In this document: positions 6,183 through 15,967 of the stretch, piece by piece
How positions within the stretch are numbered: position 1 is the stretch's first letter
Layout: the number at the start of each line of letters is the position of its first letter
Assembly: GCF_019802055.1 (NCBI RefSeq)
Contig: NZ_JAHVHW010000004.1
Span: 558,001 to 622,000, forward strand
Direction: 5' to 3'
Source of the DNA: Ferrimonas balearica
GTDB taxonomy: Bacteria > Pseudomonadota > Gammaproteobacteria > Enterobacterales > Shewanellaceae
DNA: 64,000 nucleotides
Program-made: the position numbers and the translations under genes
Notes under the pieces: model-generated
The model's database searches: none
What the model was told of the DNA's origin: nothing
The model's input: the letters and a program-made list of their open reading frames with translations, nothing else

Positions 6183-7910
6183 TCAGGCGGGAACCAGGTG
6201 CTCCACCAGCAACTGCACACTGTCCCGACCCTGCCAGTGGTTCACGTCCAGTTTATAGACCAGCTCCACCCACTGCACCGCGCCATTGGGCCAGGTGCCC
6301 AGGTCGACATTAAAGGCGATGGCGTCCAACTGGCGCGTCCCGCACTCGGTTTCCAGGGCCATCTTCAGGTGTTTCTGCCCCACCAGACGCTGGTCCAGCA
6401 GCCGGAAACGGCCATCAAACAGGGGTTCGGCGAAGCCCTGTCCCCAGGGACCGGCTTCCCGCAGCATCCGGGCGGTATCCAGACAGAGTTCCGCCGCGCC
6501 CAGTTCGCCGTCGGAGAGCAGCTCTCCGGTCAGGGCCGCTTCATCCAACTGCACCCGCACTTCCGCATCATAAAGTTGAGCGAAGCGCTCGTAGTCCGCC
6601 TCTTTCAGACTGAGGCCTGCCGCCATGGCGTGCCCGCCAAACTTGAGGATAAGACCGGGGTTCTGGGTATCGATGCGCTCCAGCAGGTCACGCATGTGCA
6701 GGCCGGGAATGGAGCGGGCGGAGCCTTTCACTTCACCCCCACCCGCATCCGCAAAGGCGATAACGGGACGGTGGTAACGCTCCTTAATGCGGGACGCCAG
6801 GATGCCGATCACCCCCTGGTGCCAGTCGCTCTGGTAGAGCGCTACGCCCCACGGCAGATCTTTACCGAGATCGAGCCGCTCCAGTACCCGGATCGCCTCC
6901 TCCTGCATCCCCTGCTCAATCTCTCGCCGCTCACGGTTTAGGGCATCAAGCTGGCTGGCAATCAGCCGCGCTTCCATCATGTTGTCGGTCAGCAGACACT
7001 CAATGCCGAGTGCCATATCGTCCAGACGCCCGGCCGCATTGAGCCGCGGCCCTACGGTAAAGCCGAGGTCGGACGCCACCAGACGAGAAGCTTCCCGGTT
7101 GGCCACCTCCAGCAGTGCCCGGATCCCCGGTCGACACCGGCCGGAGCGGATCCGCTGCATCCCCTGATGCACCAGCAGTCGGTTATTGGCATCCAGCGGC
7201 ACCACGTCCGCCACCGTGCCCAGGGCAACGACATCGAGAAGCTCGGCCATATTGGGCTCCGCCACACCCCGTTGGGCAAACCAGTTGCGGCGGCGGAGTT
7301 CTCCCCTCAGTGCCAGCATCAGGTAGAAGGCCACCCCAACCCCCGCCATCGACTTGGACGCAAACGGGCAGGTATCCCGGTTGGGGTTGATGATGACATC
7401 GGCGTCCGGCAGCGTTTCGCCGGGCAGGTGGTGGTCGGTCACGATCACCGTCATTCCGGCGTCTTTGGCCGCCTCCACCCCCGCATGGGCGGAGATGCCG
7501 TTATCCACGGTGATCAGCACCTCTGCGCCCCTCTCCTGGGCCACCTCAACCAGTTCCGGACTGAGGCCATAGCCGAAGTCAAAACGGTTGGGCACCAGGA
7601 AATCCAGGTGCTGCCCGCCCAGGGCTCTGAGCGCCAGCATGCATAGGGCGCTGGAGGTGGCCCCGTCCGCATCAAAGTCACCGACAATCAGGATCCGTCG
7701 CTGGGATTCCAGCGCATCCGCCAGCAGCACCGCCCCTTCCGCCGCACCACTTAGGGTGGCCGGATTGAGCAGCCCTTTCAGCTCGGTCACCAGTTCGGTA
7801 GCGCCACTCACACCACGACGGGCGTAGATCTGGCGCAGCAGGGGTGGCAGATGCTCAGGCAGGTGGCTGTCGTCCACCAAGGGACGGCGGGTAATCTTTA
7901 CAGTCGGCAA
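6183..7910 (-). CDS. recJ: Single-stranded-DNA-specific 5'-3' exonuclease RecJ
   Basis: RecJ degrades single-stranded DNA 5' to 3' in recombination and mismatch or base-excision repair. DHH-family motifs are in order: the metal site DFDADGATSSA, the VTDHHLPGE motif that gives the family its name, the DHHA1 domain FGGHAMAAG near the middle, and an OB-fold C-terminus. I place the start at a TTG codon at 7910, giving 575 aa, nearly equal to E. coli RecJ (577 aa). The frame stays open upstream to 8048 but that would run into dsbC and encode atypical sequence. The order xerD-dsbC-recJ is the same as in E. coli and other gammaproteobacteria. prfB and lysS, which follow in E. coli, are absent here. 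Confidence 0.95.
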   Translation of the reverse strand: MPTVKITRRPLVDDSHLPEHLPPLLRQIYARRGVSGATELVTELKGLLNPATLSGAAEGAVLLADALESQRRILIVGDFDADGATSSALCMLALRALGGQHLDFLVPNRFDFGYGLSPELVEVAQERGAEVLITVDNGISAHAGVEAAKDAGMTVIVTDHHLPGETLPDADVIINPNRDTCPFASKSMAGVGVAFYLMLALRGELRRRNWFAQRGVAEPNMAELLDVVALGTVADVVPLDANNRLLVHQGMQRIRSGRCRPGIRALLEVANREASRLVASDLGFTVGPRLNAAGRLDDMALGIECLLTDNMMEARLIASQLDALNRERREIEQGMQEEAIRVLERLDLGKDLPWGVALYQSDWHQGVIGILASRIKERYHRPVIAFADAGGGEVKGSARSIPGLHMRDLLERIDTQNPGLILKFGGHAMAAGLSLKEADYERFAQLYDAEVRVQLDEAALTGELLSDGELGAAELCLDTARMLREAGPWGQGFAEPLFDGRFRLLDQRLVGQKHLKMALETECGTRQLDAIAFNVDLGTWPNGAVQWVELVYKLDVNHWQGRDSVQLLVEHLVPA

Positions 7911-7980
7911 TTTGGCGGTTCCGGCAATAAAAACGGCGCGGAGAACCGCGCCGTGGGAATACGGTGGCAGACCAGAGAGG

Positions 7981-8715
7981 TTACTGGGTTTCCAGGGCCT
8001 GGAGCAAGCGGCTCGGCGGCAGGTAGCCCGGCAGGATGGTGCCGTCATCCAGTACCAGAGCCGGAGTGCCGGTCACACCCATGGTGTTACCCAGCGCGTA
8101 GTGACGCTGCACGGTTTCACCGCTGGCGCAAGTGACATCCGGCACCTTATCACCGGCTTTGGCTGCGGTCATCGCGGCTTGGGGGTTCTTGGCACACCAG
8201 ACGTTCTGCATGTCTTTCCAGGACGGGTTTACCTGGCCCATGCGATTGCGCTCACCACCGCGCGGGAACGCCAGGTAGCGCACGGTGATACCCAGATCAT
8301 TGTACTGCTCAATCTCGTTGTGCAGCTTGCGGCAGTAGCCACAGGTGATGTCGGTAAAGGCATAGACAACGTGTTTCTCATCCTTGGCCTTAAACTCGAT
8401 GGCGGTGCCTTTCACCTGATCGAGCAGGTCCAGACGCACCTTGCTCATGCGCGCTTCGGTCAGGTTTTTCATGCCGCTGTCGAGATCGTAGATCTGACCG
8501 TGGATCAGCTTGCTGCCATCGGCAGTAACGTAAAAGATCCCTTGGGAGGTCAGAGCTTCATAGAGTCCGCTCACCGGAGACACGGTAACGCTATCTGCAG
8601 TAATGCCCAGTTTCTGTTTCAGGGCTTCAGTGACCGCCTGCTCCGGCGTGCTGGCCAGGCTGGCGCCACTGACTGTGAGCAACACTGCAGCAAGCAGCGG
8701 GGTAAAGAGTCTCAT
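7981..8715 (-). CDS. dsbC: Thiol:disulfide interchange protein DsbC
   Basis: 244 aa periplasmic disulfide isomerase. A signal peptide covers about residues 1-21 (hydrophobic core, cleavage after ASLA). The N-terminal dimerisation domain spans about 25-85. The thioredoxin-like domain carries the CGYC active site at 125-128 and a second cysteine pair (VWCAK ... VTCASG) forming the structural disulfide. The cis-proline loop is GVTGTPALVL. DsbC reshuffles wrong disulfides and is kept reduced by DsbD. It sits 70 bp upstream of recJ and 82 bp downstream of xerD, probably in one transcript. Confidence 0.95.
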   Translation of the reverse strand: MRLFTPLLAAVLLTVSGASLASTPEQAVTEALKQKLGITADSVTVSPVSGLYEALTSQGIFYVTADGSKLIHGQIYDLDSGMKNLTEARMSKVRLDLLDQVKGTAIEFKAKDEKHVVYAFTDITCGYCRKLHNEIEQYNDLGITVRYLAFPRGGERNRMGQVNPSWKDMQNVWCAKNPQAAMTAAKAGDKVPDVTCASGETVQRHYALGNTMGVTGTPALVLDDGTILPGYLPPSRLLQALETQ

Positions 8716-8797
8716 TATGGGGTTCCTGTTTCACATTCGTTATCAGCTAGACCCGACCGGGCCGGAAAAACTTACCGCAAATCATGCAGCGACGCCA

Positions 8798-9685
8798 TTA
8801 ACGGGGGTGATGCTCCCGATGGAGCGCCGTCAAGCGTGCCTGAGCCACATGAGTGTAAATCTGTGTCGTAGACAAATCACTGTGTCCAAGCAGTAACTGT
8901 ACGACTCTGAGATCCGCGCCATGGTTCAGCAGGTGTGTCGCGAAAGCGTGTCGAAGTGTGTGCGGTGAAAGGGGTTTTGTGATCCCACTCACCTGAGCGT
9001 AGTACTTTACGCGGTGCCAGAAAGTCTGGCGGGTCATCTGCACACCCCGCTGACTGGGAAACAATACATCGGAACGGTTCAGCCCCAGCAGCAGCGCCCG
9101 ACCCTGCTTCAGATAGTTCTCCAGTTCGGCCTGAGCCTGCTCCCCCATCGGCACCAGGCGCTCTTTGCCCCCTTTACCGACAACGCGCACCACCCCCTGG
9201 CGCAGGCTGACCTGCTCCATCTGCAGTCCGGTCAATTCGCTGACCCGAAGGCCCGTAGCATAGAGCAGTTCCAGCATCGCCTTGTCGCGCAACTGAATCG
9301 GCTCGTCGATATCCGGCGCTTCCAACAACGCTTCCACCTCCGCTTCGGTCAGGGTATCCGGCAACTTGCGATTCAGTTTGGGCTGGGCAATCAGCGCCAT
9401 AGGATCCTGCTCCCTTTCACCACGGTGGATCAGGTCCGCGTAGAAGCGACGCAGGGAGGTCAGGCAGCGTGCGGTACTGGTTTTTGCGGCACCCTGAGCC
9501 TTTCGGTGGGCCAGATACGCCCGGATGTCGTCGCTGTCCGCATCACGCAGCACAGAATCTCGGGTAGCGAGGAACTCGGCAAAACGGGCAAGGTCGGAGC
9601 GATAGGCCGCCAGGGTGTTGTCAGAGAGCCCTCGCTGTGCCCAAAGGTCATCACAAAAGCGCTCGATGATTTGATCGTTTTCCAT
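8798..9685 (-). CDS. xerD: Site-specific tyrosine recombinase XerD
   Basis: 295 aa (E. coli XerD is 298). With XerC it resolves chromosome dimers at dif. An N-terminal SAM-like DNA-binding domain covers about 1-100. Catalytic residues are recognisable: Arg in ATGLRVSEL, Lys in GKGGKERLVP, His/Arg in HTLRHAFATHLL, His in LLGHSDLS and the nucleophile Tyr in TTQIYTHV. The ATG at 9685 is preferred to the in-frame TTG one codon upstream. Position before dsbC-recJ distinguishes it from XerC. Confidence 0.95.
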   Translation of the reverse strand: MENDQIIERFCDDLWAQRGLSDNTLAAYRSDLARFAEFLATRDSVLRDADSDDIRAYLAHRKAQGAAKTSTARCLTSLRRFYADLIHRGEREQDPMALIAQPKLNRKLPDTLTEAEVEALLEAPDIDEPIQLRDKAMLELLYATGLRVSELTGLQMEQVSLRQGVVRVVGKGGKERLVPMGEQAQAELENYLKQGRALLLGLNRSDVLFPSQRGVQMTRQTFWHRVKYYAQVSGITKPLSPHTLRHAFATHLLNHGADLRVVQLLLGHSDLSTTQIYTHVAQARLTALHREHHPR

Positions 9686-9880
9686 CAATATCAGCGTATC
9701 AAAGAGTTGCTGACACCCTAGTTACCCGGACCATTCCGGTCAATGTCAATTTTGGATATAACCCTTTACAATTGACTGATTAACATTCGGTCACGGCCTG
9801 ATAACTTACGCTATCAAAGCCCTGAGTTGTCTTGCTGTTGGCAAGGTGGCCGGCGCCCACATACCAATAAGGATTTTGTT

Positions 9881-11062
9881 ATGCCATTGTTGCTGAGACG
9901 CACGATGCCCCTATGGATTTTGCTGCTGTTTATTGGTGCAGCGGTGTTTCTTGCCAGTTTGCGTCAACCCCCTGAAAAGAAAGCTCAGACCGAATCGCTG
10001 CCCATTGTTGAGGTGATGGCAATTGAGAAGAGCGCGCTTCAGGTTCAACTGCGCTCCTACGGCGTGGTTCAAGCCAAGCACCGTACTCAGTTGGTGGCTG
10101 AGGTCAGTGGCCGCCTGGTGGAGCTTTCCGACAAGTTTGTCCGTGGAGAGTGGGTCACCAGAGGGGAGATCCTGGCGCGCATCGAACCGGCGGATTACCA
10201 GGCCGACCTGATGCAGGCGGAGGCCAACCTGGCCCAGGCTGAGGCTCAGCTTCAGGAGGAGATCGCCCGTGGAAAGGTGGCGGAGCGTGAGTGGCAGGGC
10301 GTGCTGGACGGCATCCCGCCGGAGTTGGGTCTGCGTAAGCCGCAACTGGCCAAAGAGCAAGCCAATGTCCGCAGTGCCCAGGCGGTTCTCGCCCGGGCTC
10401 AACGCAATTTGGAACGTACCGTTATCCGTGCCCCATTCGATGGTCTGATCGTGGCCCGCAGTGTGGATTTGGGTCAGTACATCAATGTCAGCAACCAGCT
10501 GGGTGAAGTACAGGGCAGCGATATCGCCGAGGTTCGCCTGCCGGTGCCGCCGGAGGATTTGGAGTTCCTGGATTCCCTCAATGGCGCCGAAGTGATTCTG
10601 ACCCAGAGCCTGGCCGACCATGAACTGACCTGGAAGGCCAAACTGGTTCGCTCCGAGGGTGTGGTCAACGACGACAACCGGATGGTGTATCTGGTAGCTG
10701 AAATCCGCGATCCCTACGGCATCAACGTGGATCGCCCCCACCCCCTGAAGTTCGGCAGTTTCGTTAATGCCAGCATTGCTGGCCGCTACATTGAGGACCT
10801 GGTTAACCTGCCCCGCTACGCCGTGCGCAATGATCGGGTGACCATCATCAAGGCGGACAACACCGTAGAACTGCGTCAGGTGCATGTGGTTCGTGCTGAT
10901 CTGGAGCACGTCTACATTCAGGGTGGCCTGGAGCAGGGTGAGCGCATCAGCCTTAACGCCATGGACAGCGTGGACATTGGCCGTAAGGTCAAAGTGCTGG
11001 GTGAAGAACCCAACCCTGAGGCCAATGGCGCCGCGCAACTGGCGATTAGCGGAGCGCAATAA
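9881..11062 (+). CDS. RND efflux periplasmic adaptor subunit (membrane fusion protein), system 1
   Basis: 393 aa from ATG 9881, which has AAGGA 8 bases upstream; the frame is open 18 codons further but without a good site. An N-terminal transmembrane anchor (about 8-26) is followed by a lipoyl/barrel-sandwich half, an alpha-helical hairpin (about 105-190, rich in Ala, Gln and Glu), and the second lipoyl half with the family motif TVIRAPFDGLI. Beta-barrel and membrane-proximal domains follow. It bridges the inner-membrane pump to an outer-membrane channel. The stop overlaps the permease start (TAATG), so the two are coupled. No TolC-type gene is nearby. Confidence 0.88.
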   Translation: MPLLLRRTMPLWILLLFIGAAVFLASLRQPPEKKAQTESLPIVEVMAIEKSALQVQLRSYGVVQAKHRTQLVAEVSGRLVELSDKFVRGEWVTRGEILARIEPADYQADLMQAEANLAQAEAQLQEEIARGKVAEREWQGVLDGIPPELGLRKPQLAKEQANVRSAQAVLARAQRNLERTVIRAPFDGLIVARSVDLGQYINVSNQLGEVQGSDIAEVRLPVPPEDLEFLDSLNGAEVILTQSLADHELTWKAKLVRSEGVVNDDNRMVYLVAEIRDPYGINVDRPHPLKFGSFVNASIAGRYIEDLVNLPRYAVRNDRVTIIKADNTVELRQVHVVRADLEHVYIQGGLEQGERISLNAMDSVDIGRKVKVLGEEPNPEANGAAQLAISGAQ

Positions 11063-14000
11063 TGGAACGAGTGGATACCCAGACAGGGATCATCGCCTGG
11101 TTTGCCCGCAACAGTGTGGCCGCCAACCTGCTGATGTGGGTGTTGATGATTGGGGGCGTGATCTCCGGCTTTATCATCAATAAAGAGGTGTTTCCCACCT
11201 TCGAACTGAACCGGGTCATCGTTCAGGTGGCTTACCCCGGTGCCGCTCCCCAGGAGATTGAAGAGGGGATCCTGATTAAGATCGAGGAGCAGATCCGGGA
11301 TATTGATGGCATCAAACGGATCCGCGCCACCGCCACCGAAGGCAGCGCATCGGTCACCGTTGAGGTGAAGGATGACTACGAGCCGAAAGAGGTGCTGGAC
11401 GAGATCAAGCTTCGTGTCGATGCCATCTCCACCTTCCCGGACAGCATTGAGCAACCCAACATCTACCAACTCAAGCCAACTCCGGAAGTGATGTGGATCT
11501 CCATCACCGGGGATGAACTCAGCCTCAGTGAACTGAAGGAGCTGGGTAAAACCATCCGGGATGAGATTACCGCCCTACCCGGCGTCACCCGCGCCAGCCT
11601 GTTTGGTCACCGGGATTACGAGATCGCCATTGAGGTCTCCGAGAGCAAGCTGCGTGAGTATCGCCTCACCTTCGATGATGTGGCGAAAGCGGTGCAACGC
11701 TCCTCCATCAATCTGCCCGGAGGCTCCATCCGCGCTGAAGATGGCGATATCCTGCTGCGAAGCGACGGTCAGGCTTACACCGGCGAAGAGTTTGAGCGCA
11801 TTGTCCTGCGCAGTCAGGCGGACGGTTCCCGTCTCTACCTCTCCGACGTTGCCACCATTGTTGACGGCTTTGAGGAACGTCTGGGTTATGCCCGTTTTGA
11901 CGGTAAGCGCTCCGTTGGCATTGAGGTCAACAGCGTGGACAACCAGAACGCGCTGGCAATCGCCAAAACCGTTAAAGCCTATGTGGCCAAGAAGCAGGAG
12001 AGCCTGCCGGACACCGTCACCGTGGCGTATTGGGGTGAGCTGACTCAGTTCCTTTCCGACCGTCTCAACCTGATGCTGACCAACATGGTTCAGGGTGCCG
12101 CCCTGGTGTTCCTGGTCCTGGCCCTGTTCCTGCAACTGAAAGTGGCCTTCTGGGTGATGCTGGGTCTGCCGATCTGCTTCCTTGCCGCCCTGATGGTGAT
12201 GCCGATGGCGCCGGTGGGTCTGAGCATCAATATGATCACCCTGTTCGGCTTTATTCTGGTGCTGGGGATCGTGGTGGACGACGCCATCGTTATTGGGGAG
12301 TCGTCCTATGCCCAGATAGAGAAGGATGGGCACAGTACGGACTCCGTGATTAAGGGGGCCAAGCGCGTGGCAATGCCCGCCACGTTCGGGGTACTGACCA
12401 CCGTCGCCGCCTTCATCCCGATGATGATGGTCTCCGGCTTTATGGGCGCCATCATGGGCTCCATCGCTGGCGTGGTGATCCTCTGTCTGCTCTTCTCCCT
12501 GGTGGAATCCAAGTTGATCCTGCCGGCTCACCTGGCCCATATGAAGCCACCGAAGCCTGGTCAGGGCTGGGGGCCATGGCTGCGACTCAAAACCCGCTTT
12601 AATGACGGGGTGCAGTGGGTGATCCATGAAAAGTACAAGCCCACCATCGGCAAGCTGATGAGATGGCGCTACAGCGTACTCGCCTTCTTCCTAGGGATGA
12701 TGATCCTCTGTGGTGGTCTGATCGCCTCTGGTCTGGTCCGTACCGTCAGCTTCCCGGATATCCCCTCTGACTTCATCAATGTTCAGTTGGAGATGGAGAA
12801 TGGGGTGTCCGAAAAGCAGACCCTTCGCGCCGTTCAGCAGATGGAGGAGGCGCTGTTTGCCACCAACGACGCCATCGCTGAAGAGATCGGTCTCGATGTG
12901 GTACGCCACAGCTTTGTCTGGCTTGGCTCACGCACCAACGCGTCCATGACCATCGAGTTGATCAAGGGCGAAAAACGCCCCATCGATGGCGTGGAGATCG
13001 CCGCCCGCTGGCGTGACGCCATGCCGGAGCTGGTTGGTGTGAAGGTGCTGGAAATCAACGCTTCCACCAACGGTGGCGGTGGCGATGTGGCGTTCCGTCT
13101 CAATGGTAAAGATTTGGAGCAGCTGGTGGCTGCCGCCGATGAGCTGAAAGCCAAACTCGCCACCTACGATGGCCTGTACGACATCCAGGACAACTTCACT
13201 TCCGGCAGTCAGGAAGTGCGTCTGGCGGTGAAGCCAGAAGCGGAAGCCCTCGGCATCACCTTGTCGGATCTGGCCCGTCAGGTTCGTTGGGGCTTCTATG
13301 GCTACGAGGCTCAGCGCATCCTCCGTGACAAGGAGGAGGTGAAGGTGATGGTGCGCTACCCCGCTGAACAGCGCCGCACCATTGGCCATCTGGAGAACAT
13401 GCGTATCCGTACCCCTGCCGGTACCGAGGTGCCCTTCTCCAGCGTTGCCACGGTTGAACTGGCTCAGGGCTATGCCGCCATCAGCCGCACCAACGGCGTG
13501 CGTTCCATCACCGTCCGCGCGGATGCGCACAAGGGACGGGTAGAGCCGGGTAAGGTGATCAGCGAGATCAACAAGGAGTTCATGCCTGAGCTGACCGAAA
13601 AGTACGAAGGGATCACCACGGCACTGGATGGCTCTGCTGAGGAGGACGCAGAGAACAACCTGAAGATGATCCAGGGGGCCTTCTTTGCGCTGTTCACCAT
13701 CTACGCCCTGATGGCCGTGCCGCTGCGCTCCTATGCTCAGCCGCTGATCATCATGTCGGTGATCCCCTTTGGCATGATTGGCGCCGTTATCGGCCACCTG
13801 CTGCTGGGGCTGGACCTCTCCATGCTGAGCATGTTCGGTATCATCGCCCTGGCGGGGGTTGTGGTGAACGACTCGCTGATTCTGGTGGACTTCATCAACC
13901 GGGCCAGAGCCGATGGCATGGCGCTGCAGGAGGCGGTGGTTAAAGCCGGTACCGAGCGCTTCCGCGCCATCGTACTGACCTCACTGACCACCTTCCTGGG

Positions 14001-14223
14001 TCTGGTGCCGATCACCTTTGAAACCAGCCTGCAGGCTCAGATCGTGATTCCGATGGCGGTATCACTGGCGTTCGGCATCCTGTTTGCCACTCTGGTGACT
14101 CTGGTGCTGATCCCGGCGCTCTACCTCATCCTGGATGACATTAAGCGTCTGGTGAAATGGTGGTGGCGTCCTGGTGGCCAGCCCTATCCGCTGCGTCGAC
14201 CCGAGACCACCATCAAGCCCTGA
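11062..14223 (+). CDS. RND-family efflux pump permease, system 1
   Basis: 1053 aa, standard for HAE-1-type RND proton-driven exporters: twelve predicted membrane segments, with TM1 near residues 17-37 and two large periplasmic loops. The proton-relay aspartate pair is intact in TM4 (VVDDAIVIGE), and a TM10 segment reads VVVNDSLILVD. These pumps export lipophilic compounds, antibiotics, dyes or fatty acids with an adaptor and an outer-membrane channel. Sequence alone does not show the substrate. It is downstream of and coupled to the adaptor and ends in a stem-loop at 14231. The outer-membrane partner is presumably encoded elsewhere. Confidence 0.9.
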   Translation: MERVDTQTGIIAWFARNSVAANLLMWVLMIGGVISGFIINKEVFPTFELNRVIVQVAYPGAAPQEIEEGILIKIEEQIRDIDGIKRIRATATEGSASVTVEVKDDYEPKEVLDEIKLRVDAISTFPDSIEQPNIYQLKPTPEVMWISITGDELSLSELKELGKTIRDEITALPGVTRASLFGHRDYEIAIEVSESKLREYRLTFDDVAKAVQRSSINLPGGSIRAEDGDILLRSDGQAYTGEEFERIVLRSQADGSRLYLSDVATIVDGFEERLGYARFDGKRSVGIEVNSVDNQNALAIAKTVKAYVAKKQESLPDTVTVAYWGELTQFLSDRLNLMLTNMVQGAALVFLVLALFLQLKVAFWVMLGLPICFLAALMVMPMAPVGLSINMITLFGFILVLGIVVDDAIVIGESSYAQIEKDGHSTDSVIKGAKRVAMPATFGVLTTVAAFIPMMMVSGFMGAIMGSIAGVVILCLLFSLVESKLILPAHLAHMKPPKPGQGWGPWLRLKTRFNDGVQWVIHEKYKPTIGKLMRWRYSVLAFFLGMMILCGGLIASGLVRTVSFPDIPSDFINVQLEMENGVSEKQTLRAVQQMEEALFATNDAIAEEIGLDVVRHSFVWLGSRTNASMTIELIKGEKRPIDGVEIAARWRDAMPELVGVKVLEINASTNGGGGDVAFRLNGKDLEQLVAAADELKAKLATYDGLYDIQDNFTSGSQEVRLAVKPEAEALGITLSDLARQVRWGFYGYEAQRILRDKEEVKVMVRYPAEQRRTIGHLENMRIRTPAGTEVPFSSVATVELAQGYAAISRTNGVRSITVRADAHKGRVEPGKVISEINKEFMPELTEKYEGITTALDGSAEEDAENNLKMIQGAFFALFTIYALMAVPLRSYAQPLIIMSVIPFGMIGAVIGHLLLGLDLSMLSMFGIIALAGVVVNDSLILVDFINRARADGMALQEAVVKAGTERFRAIVLTSLTTFLGLVPITFETSLQAQIVIPMAVSLAFGILFATLVTLVLIPALYLILDDIKRLVKWWWRPGGQPYPLRRPETTIKP

Positions 14224-14230
14224 CAGAGCC

Positions 14231-14258
14231 AACGCCACCGCAAGGTGGCGTTGCTTTT
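14231..14258 (+). terminator. Terminator after RND system 1
   Basis: AACGCCACC, loop GCAA, GGTGGCGTT (14231-14252), then GCTTTT. Confidence 0.7.
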
Positions 14259-14407
14259 GGTACCCCGTTAAGCGCGCCCTCTCAAACTGTAACGCATTGT
14301 TAATGAGACCATCCTCTGCTTAACCGGGTCGACACAGTTTTGCTATTCTGCCTCGCGCTAACAACGCAAAGCCCAATAAAACTCATAACAATAAAGAGTC
14401 GACGGAA

Positions 14408-15925
14408 ATGACAAAATCCCCCTTTGCCCTGAGCCTGCTGGCTGCCGCTCTGGCCATGCCCGCCGCCGCTGAGACCTTTCACTTCGACACCCAACTGAAG
14501 GACGATCCCACGACCCTGGTGCTGTTCCAGCAGCAGGATGGCGAGCTGTACAGTCAGAACACCCTGGCCCAAAGCACCAACAACCAGATCCTGCGTGCCG
14601 CCGAGGCCGCCCAGTTCACCGGAAAGCAGGGACAACTGCTTGAGATCCTGGCCCCCAATGGTCTGAAAGCCAGCCGTCTGGTGGTGATCGGTCTGGGTGA
14701 CGATGCCCTCACCGAAGGTGAGATCAACGCCCTGGGTGGCAAGTTGGCCGACAAGCTGGCTGCAAAGCCCCAGCAACAGGTGGGCATCCTTGCCCAGGGT
14801 GTACCGAATGGCGCCGATTTTGCCGCGCAGTTTGCCCATGGGGTCGAACTGAAAAGCTATCGCTACGCCCGCTATAAGCCCAGCACCAGTGAAGCCAAAC
14901 ACTACCAGGTGATTCTGGACAACGCCGAAGTGGCGAACCAGCGCCACCAGGCACTGCAGGCAGTGGAAGCGGGCGTCTTTATGGCCCGTGACATGACCAA
15001 CGCCACCGCCGGAGATATGTACCCGGGCAGCTTTGCGGAAGAGGCCAAAGGCCTTAGTGAACTGGGCGTGAAGGTAAAGGTTCTGGACCGTGCCGATCTG
15101 GAGAAACTCAATATGGGTGCCCTGATTGGCGTCGGCAAAGGCAGTGAGCGCGAGCCCAAGCTGGTGGTGGCCCACTGGCAGGGCAGCGAAGACGCCCCCA
15201 TCGCCCTGGTGGGCAAAGGGATCACCTTCGACTCCGGCGGCTACAACATCAAGGCCACCGGCACCTCCATCGTTCACATGAAGTCCGATATGGCGGGCGC
15301 GGCCACCGTATTGGGCACCGTAAAAGCGATGGCGATGCAGAAGGCCCCGGTTAACGTGGTTGCCGTAATGCCGCTGGCGGAAAACATGGTGTCCGAGCGT
15401 GCTCTGCGCCCGGGTGACGTCCTGGTCACCGGCGAAGGCAAATCCGTTGAGGTCACCAACACCGATGCCGAAGGCCGCCTCATCCTGGCGGATGGTCTCT
15501 GGTACGCCCGGGAGTTCTACCAGCCGCAGATGATCATCGACGTCGCTACCCTGACCGGCTCCAAGGTACGAGCGCTGGGCCGTGAGTTCACCGGCCTGTT
15601 CTCCGATGACGCCACCATGGTCACGGAGCTGACCTACGCCGGCGAGCGCGTGGGTGAAAAACTGTGGCGTCTGCCGCTGGCGCCGGCGTTCGGTGATGAG
15701 CTCAAATCCGACATTGCCGACCTGAAAAACACCGGTAAAAGCGCTGGTGCGTCCGTAGCGGCCATGTTCCTGAAGGAGTTTGTGGGTGACAGCCGCTGGG
15801 CCCACCTGGACATCGCTGGCGATGCCCTGACCAGCACCGGCAATGACTTCGCCCCCAAAGGCGCCACCGGCCACGGTGTACGTCTGCTGAGCTACTGGCT
15901 GACCGATCAGGCCAGCGCGAAGTAA
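14408..15925 (+). CDS. Exported leucyl aminopeptidase, M17 family
   Basis: 505 aa. The catalytic half carries the M17 signature NTDAEGRL at about residues 351-358, with metal-binding lysine/aspartate segments upstream (GKGITFDSGGYNIK and HMKSDMAGAA). The family removes N-terminal residues, preferring Leu, using two metal ions in a hexamer. A signal peptide of about 21 residues is clear (MTKSP followed by a hydrophobic Leu/Ala core ending AAA-ET), which is unlike cytosolic PepA. The protein is therefore probably periplasmic and may trim imported peptides. It is transcribed alone, with a terminator at 15942. Confidence 0.88.
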   Translation: MTKSPFALSLLAAALAMPAAAETFHFDTQLKDDPTTLVLFQQQDGELYSQNTLAQSTNNQILRAAEAAQFTGKQGQLLEILAPNGLKASRLVVIGLGDDALTEGEINALGGKLADKLAAKPQQQVGILAQGVPNGADFAAQFAHGVELKSYRYARYKPSTSEAKHYQVILDNAEVANQRHQALQAVEAGVFMARDMTNATAGDMYPGSFAEEAKGLSELGVKVKVLDRADLEKLNMGALIGVGKGSEREPKLVVAHWQGSEDAPIALVGKGITFDSGGYNIKATGTSIVHMKSDMAGAATVLGTVKAMAMQKAPVNVVAVMPLAENMVSERALRPGDVLVTGEGKSVEVTNTDAEGRLILADGLWYAREFYQPQMIIDVATLTGSKVRALGREFTGLFSDDATMVTELTYAGERVGEKLWRLPLAPAFGDELKSDIADLKNTGKSAGASVAAMFLKEFVGDSRWAHLDIAGDALTSTGNDFAPKGATGHGVRLLSYWLTDQASAK

Positions 15926-15941
15926 TCACCGAAAACAACAG

Positions 15942-15963
15942 GGGCGCCGCAAGGCGCCCTTTT
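15942..15963. terminator. Terminator between the M17 peptidase and the excalibur gene
   Basis: GGGCGCC, loop GCAA, GGCGCCC, then TTTT on the plus strand. The excalibur gene ends just beyond it on the minus strand, so it may serve both. Confidence 0.7.
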
Positions 15964-15967
15964 CGTT

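Noticed and set aside
14300-15874. Long antisense open frame over the M17 aminopeptidase
   Set aside because: Same reason: strong family motifs lie on the plus strand.
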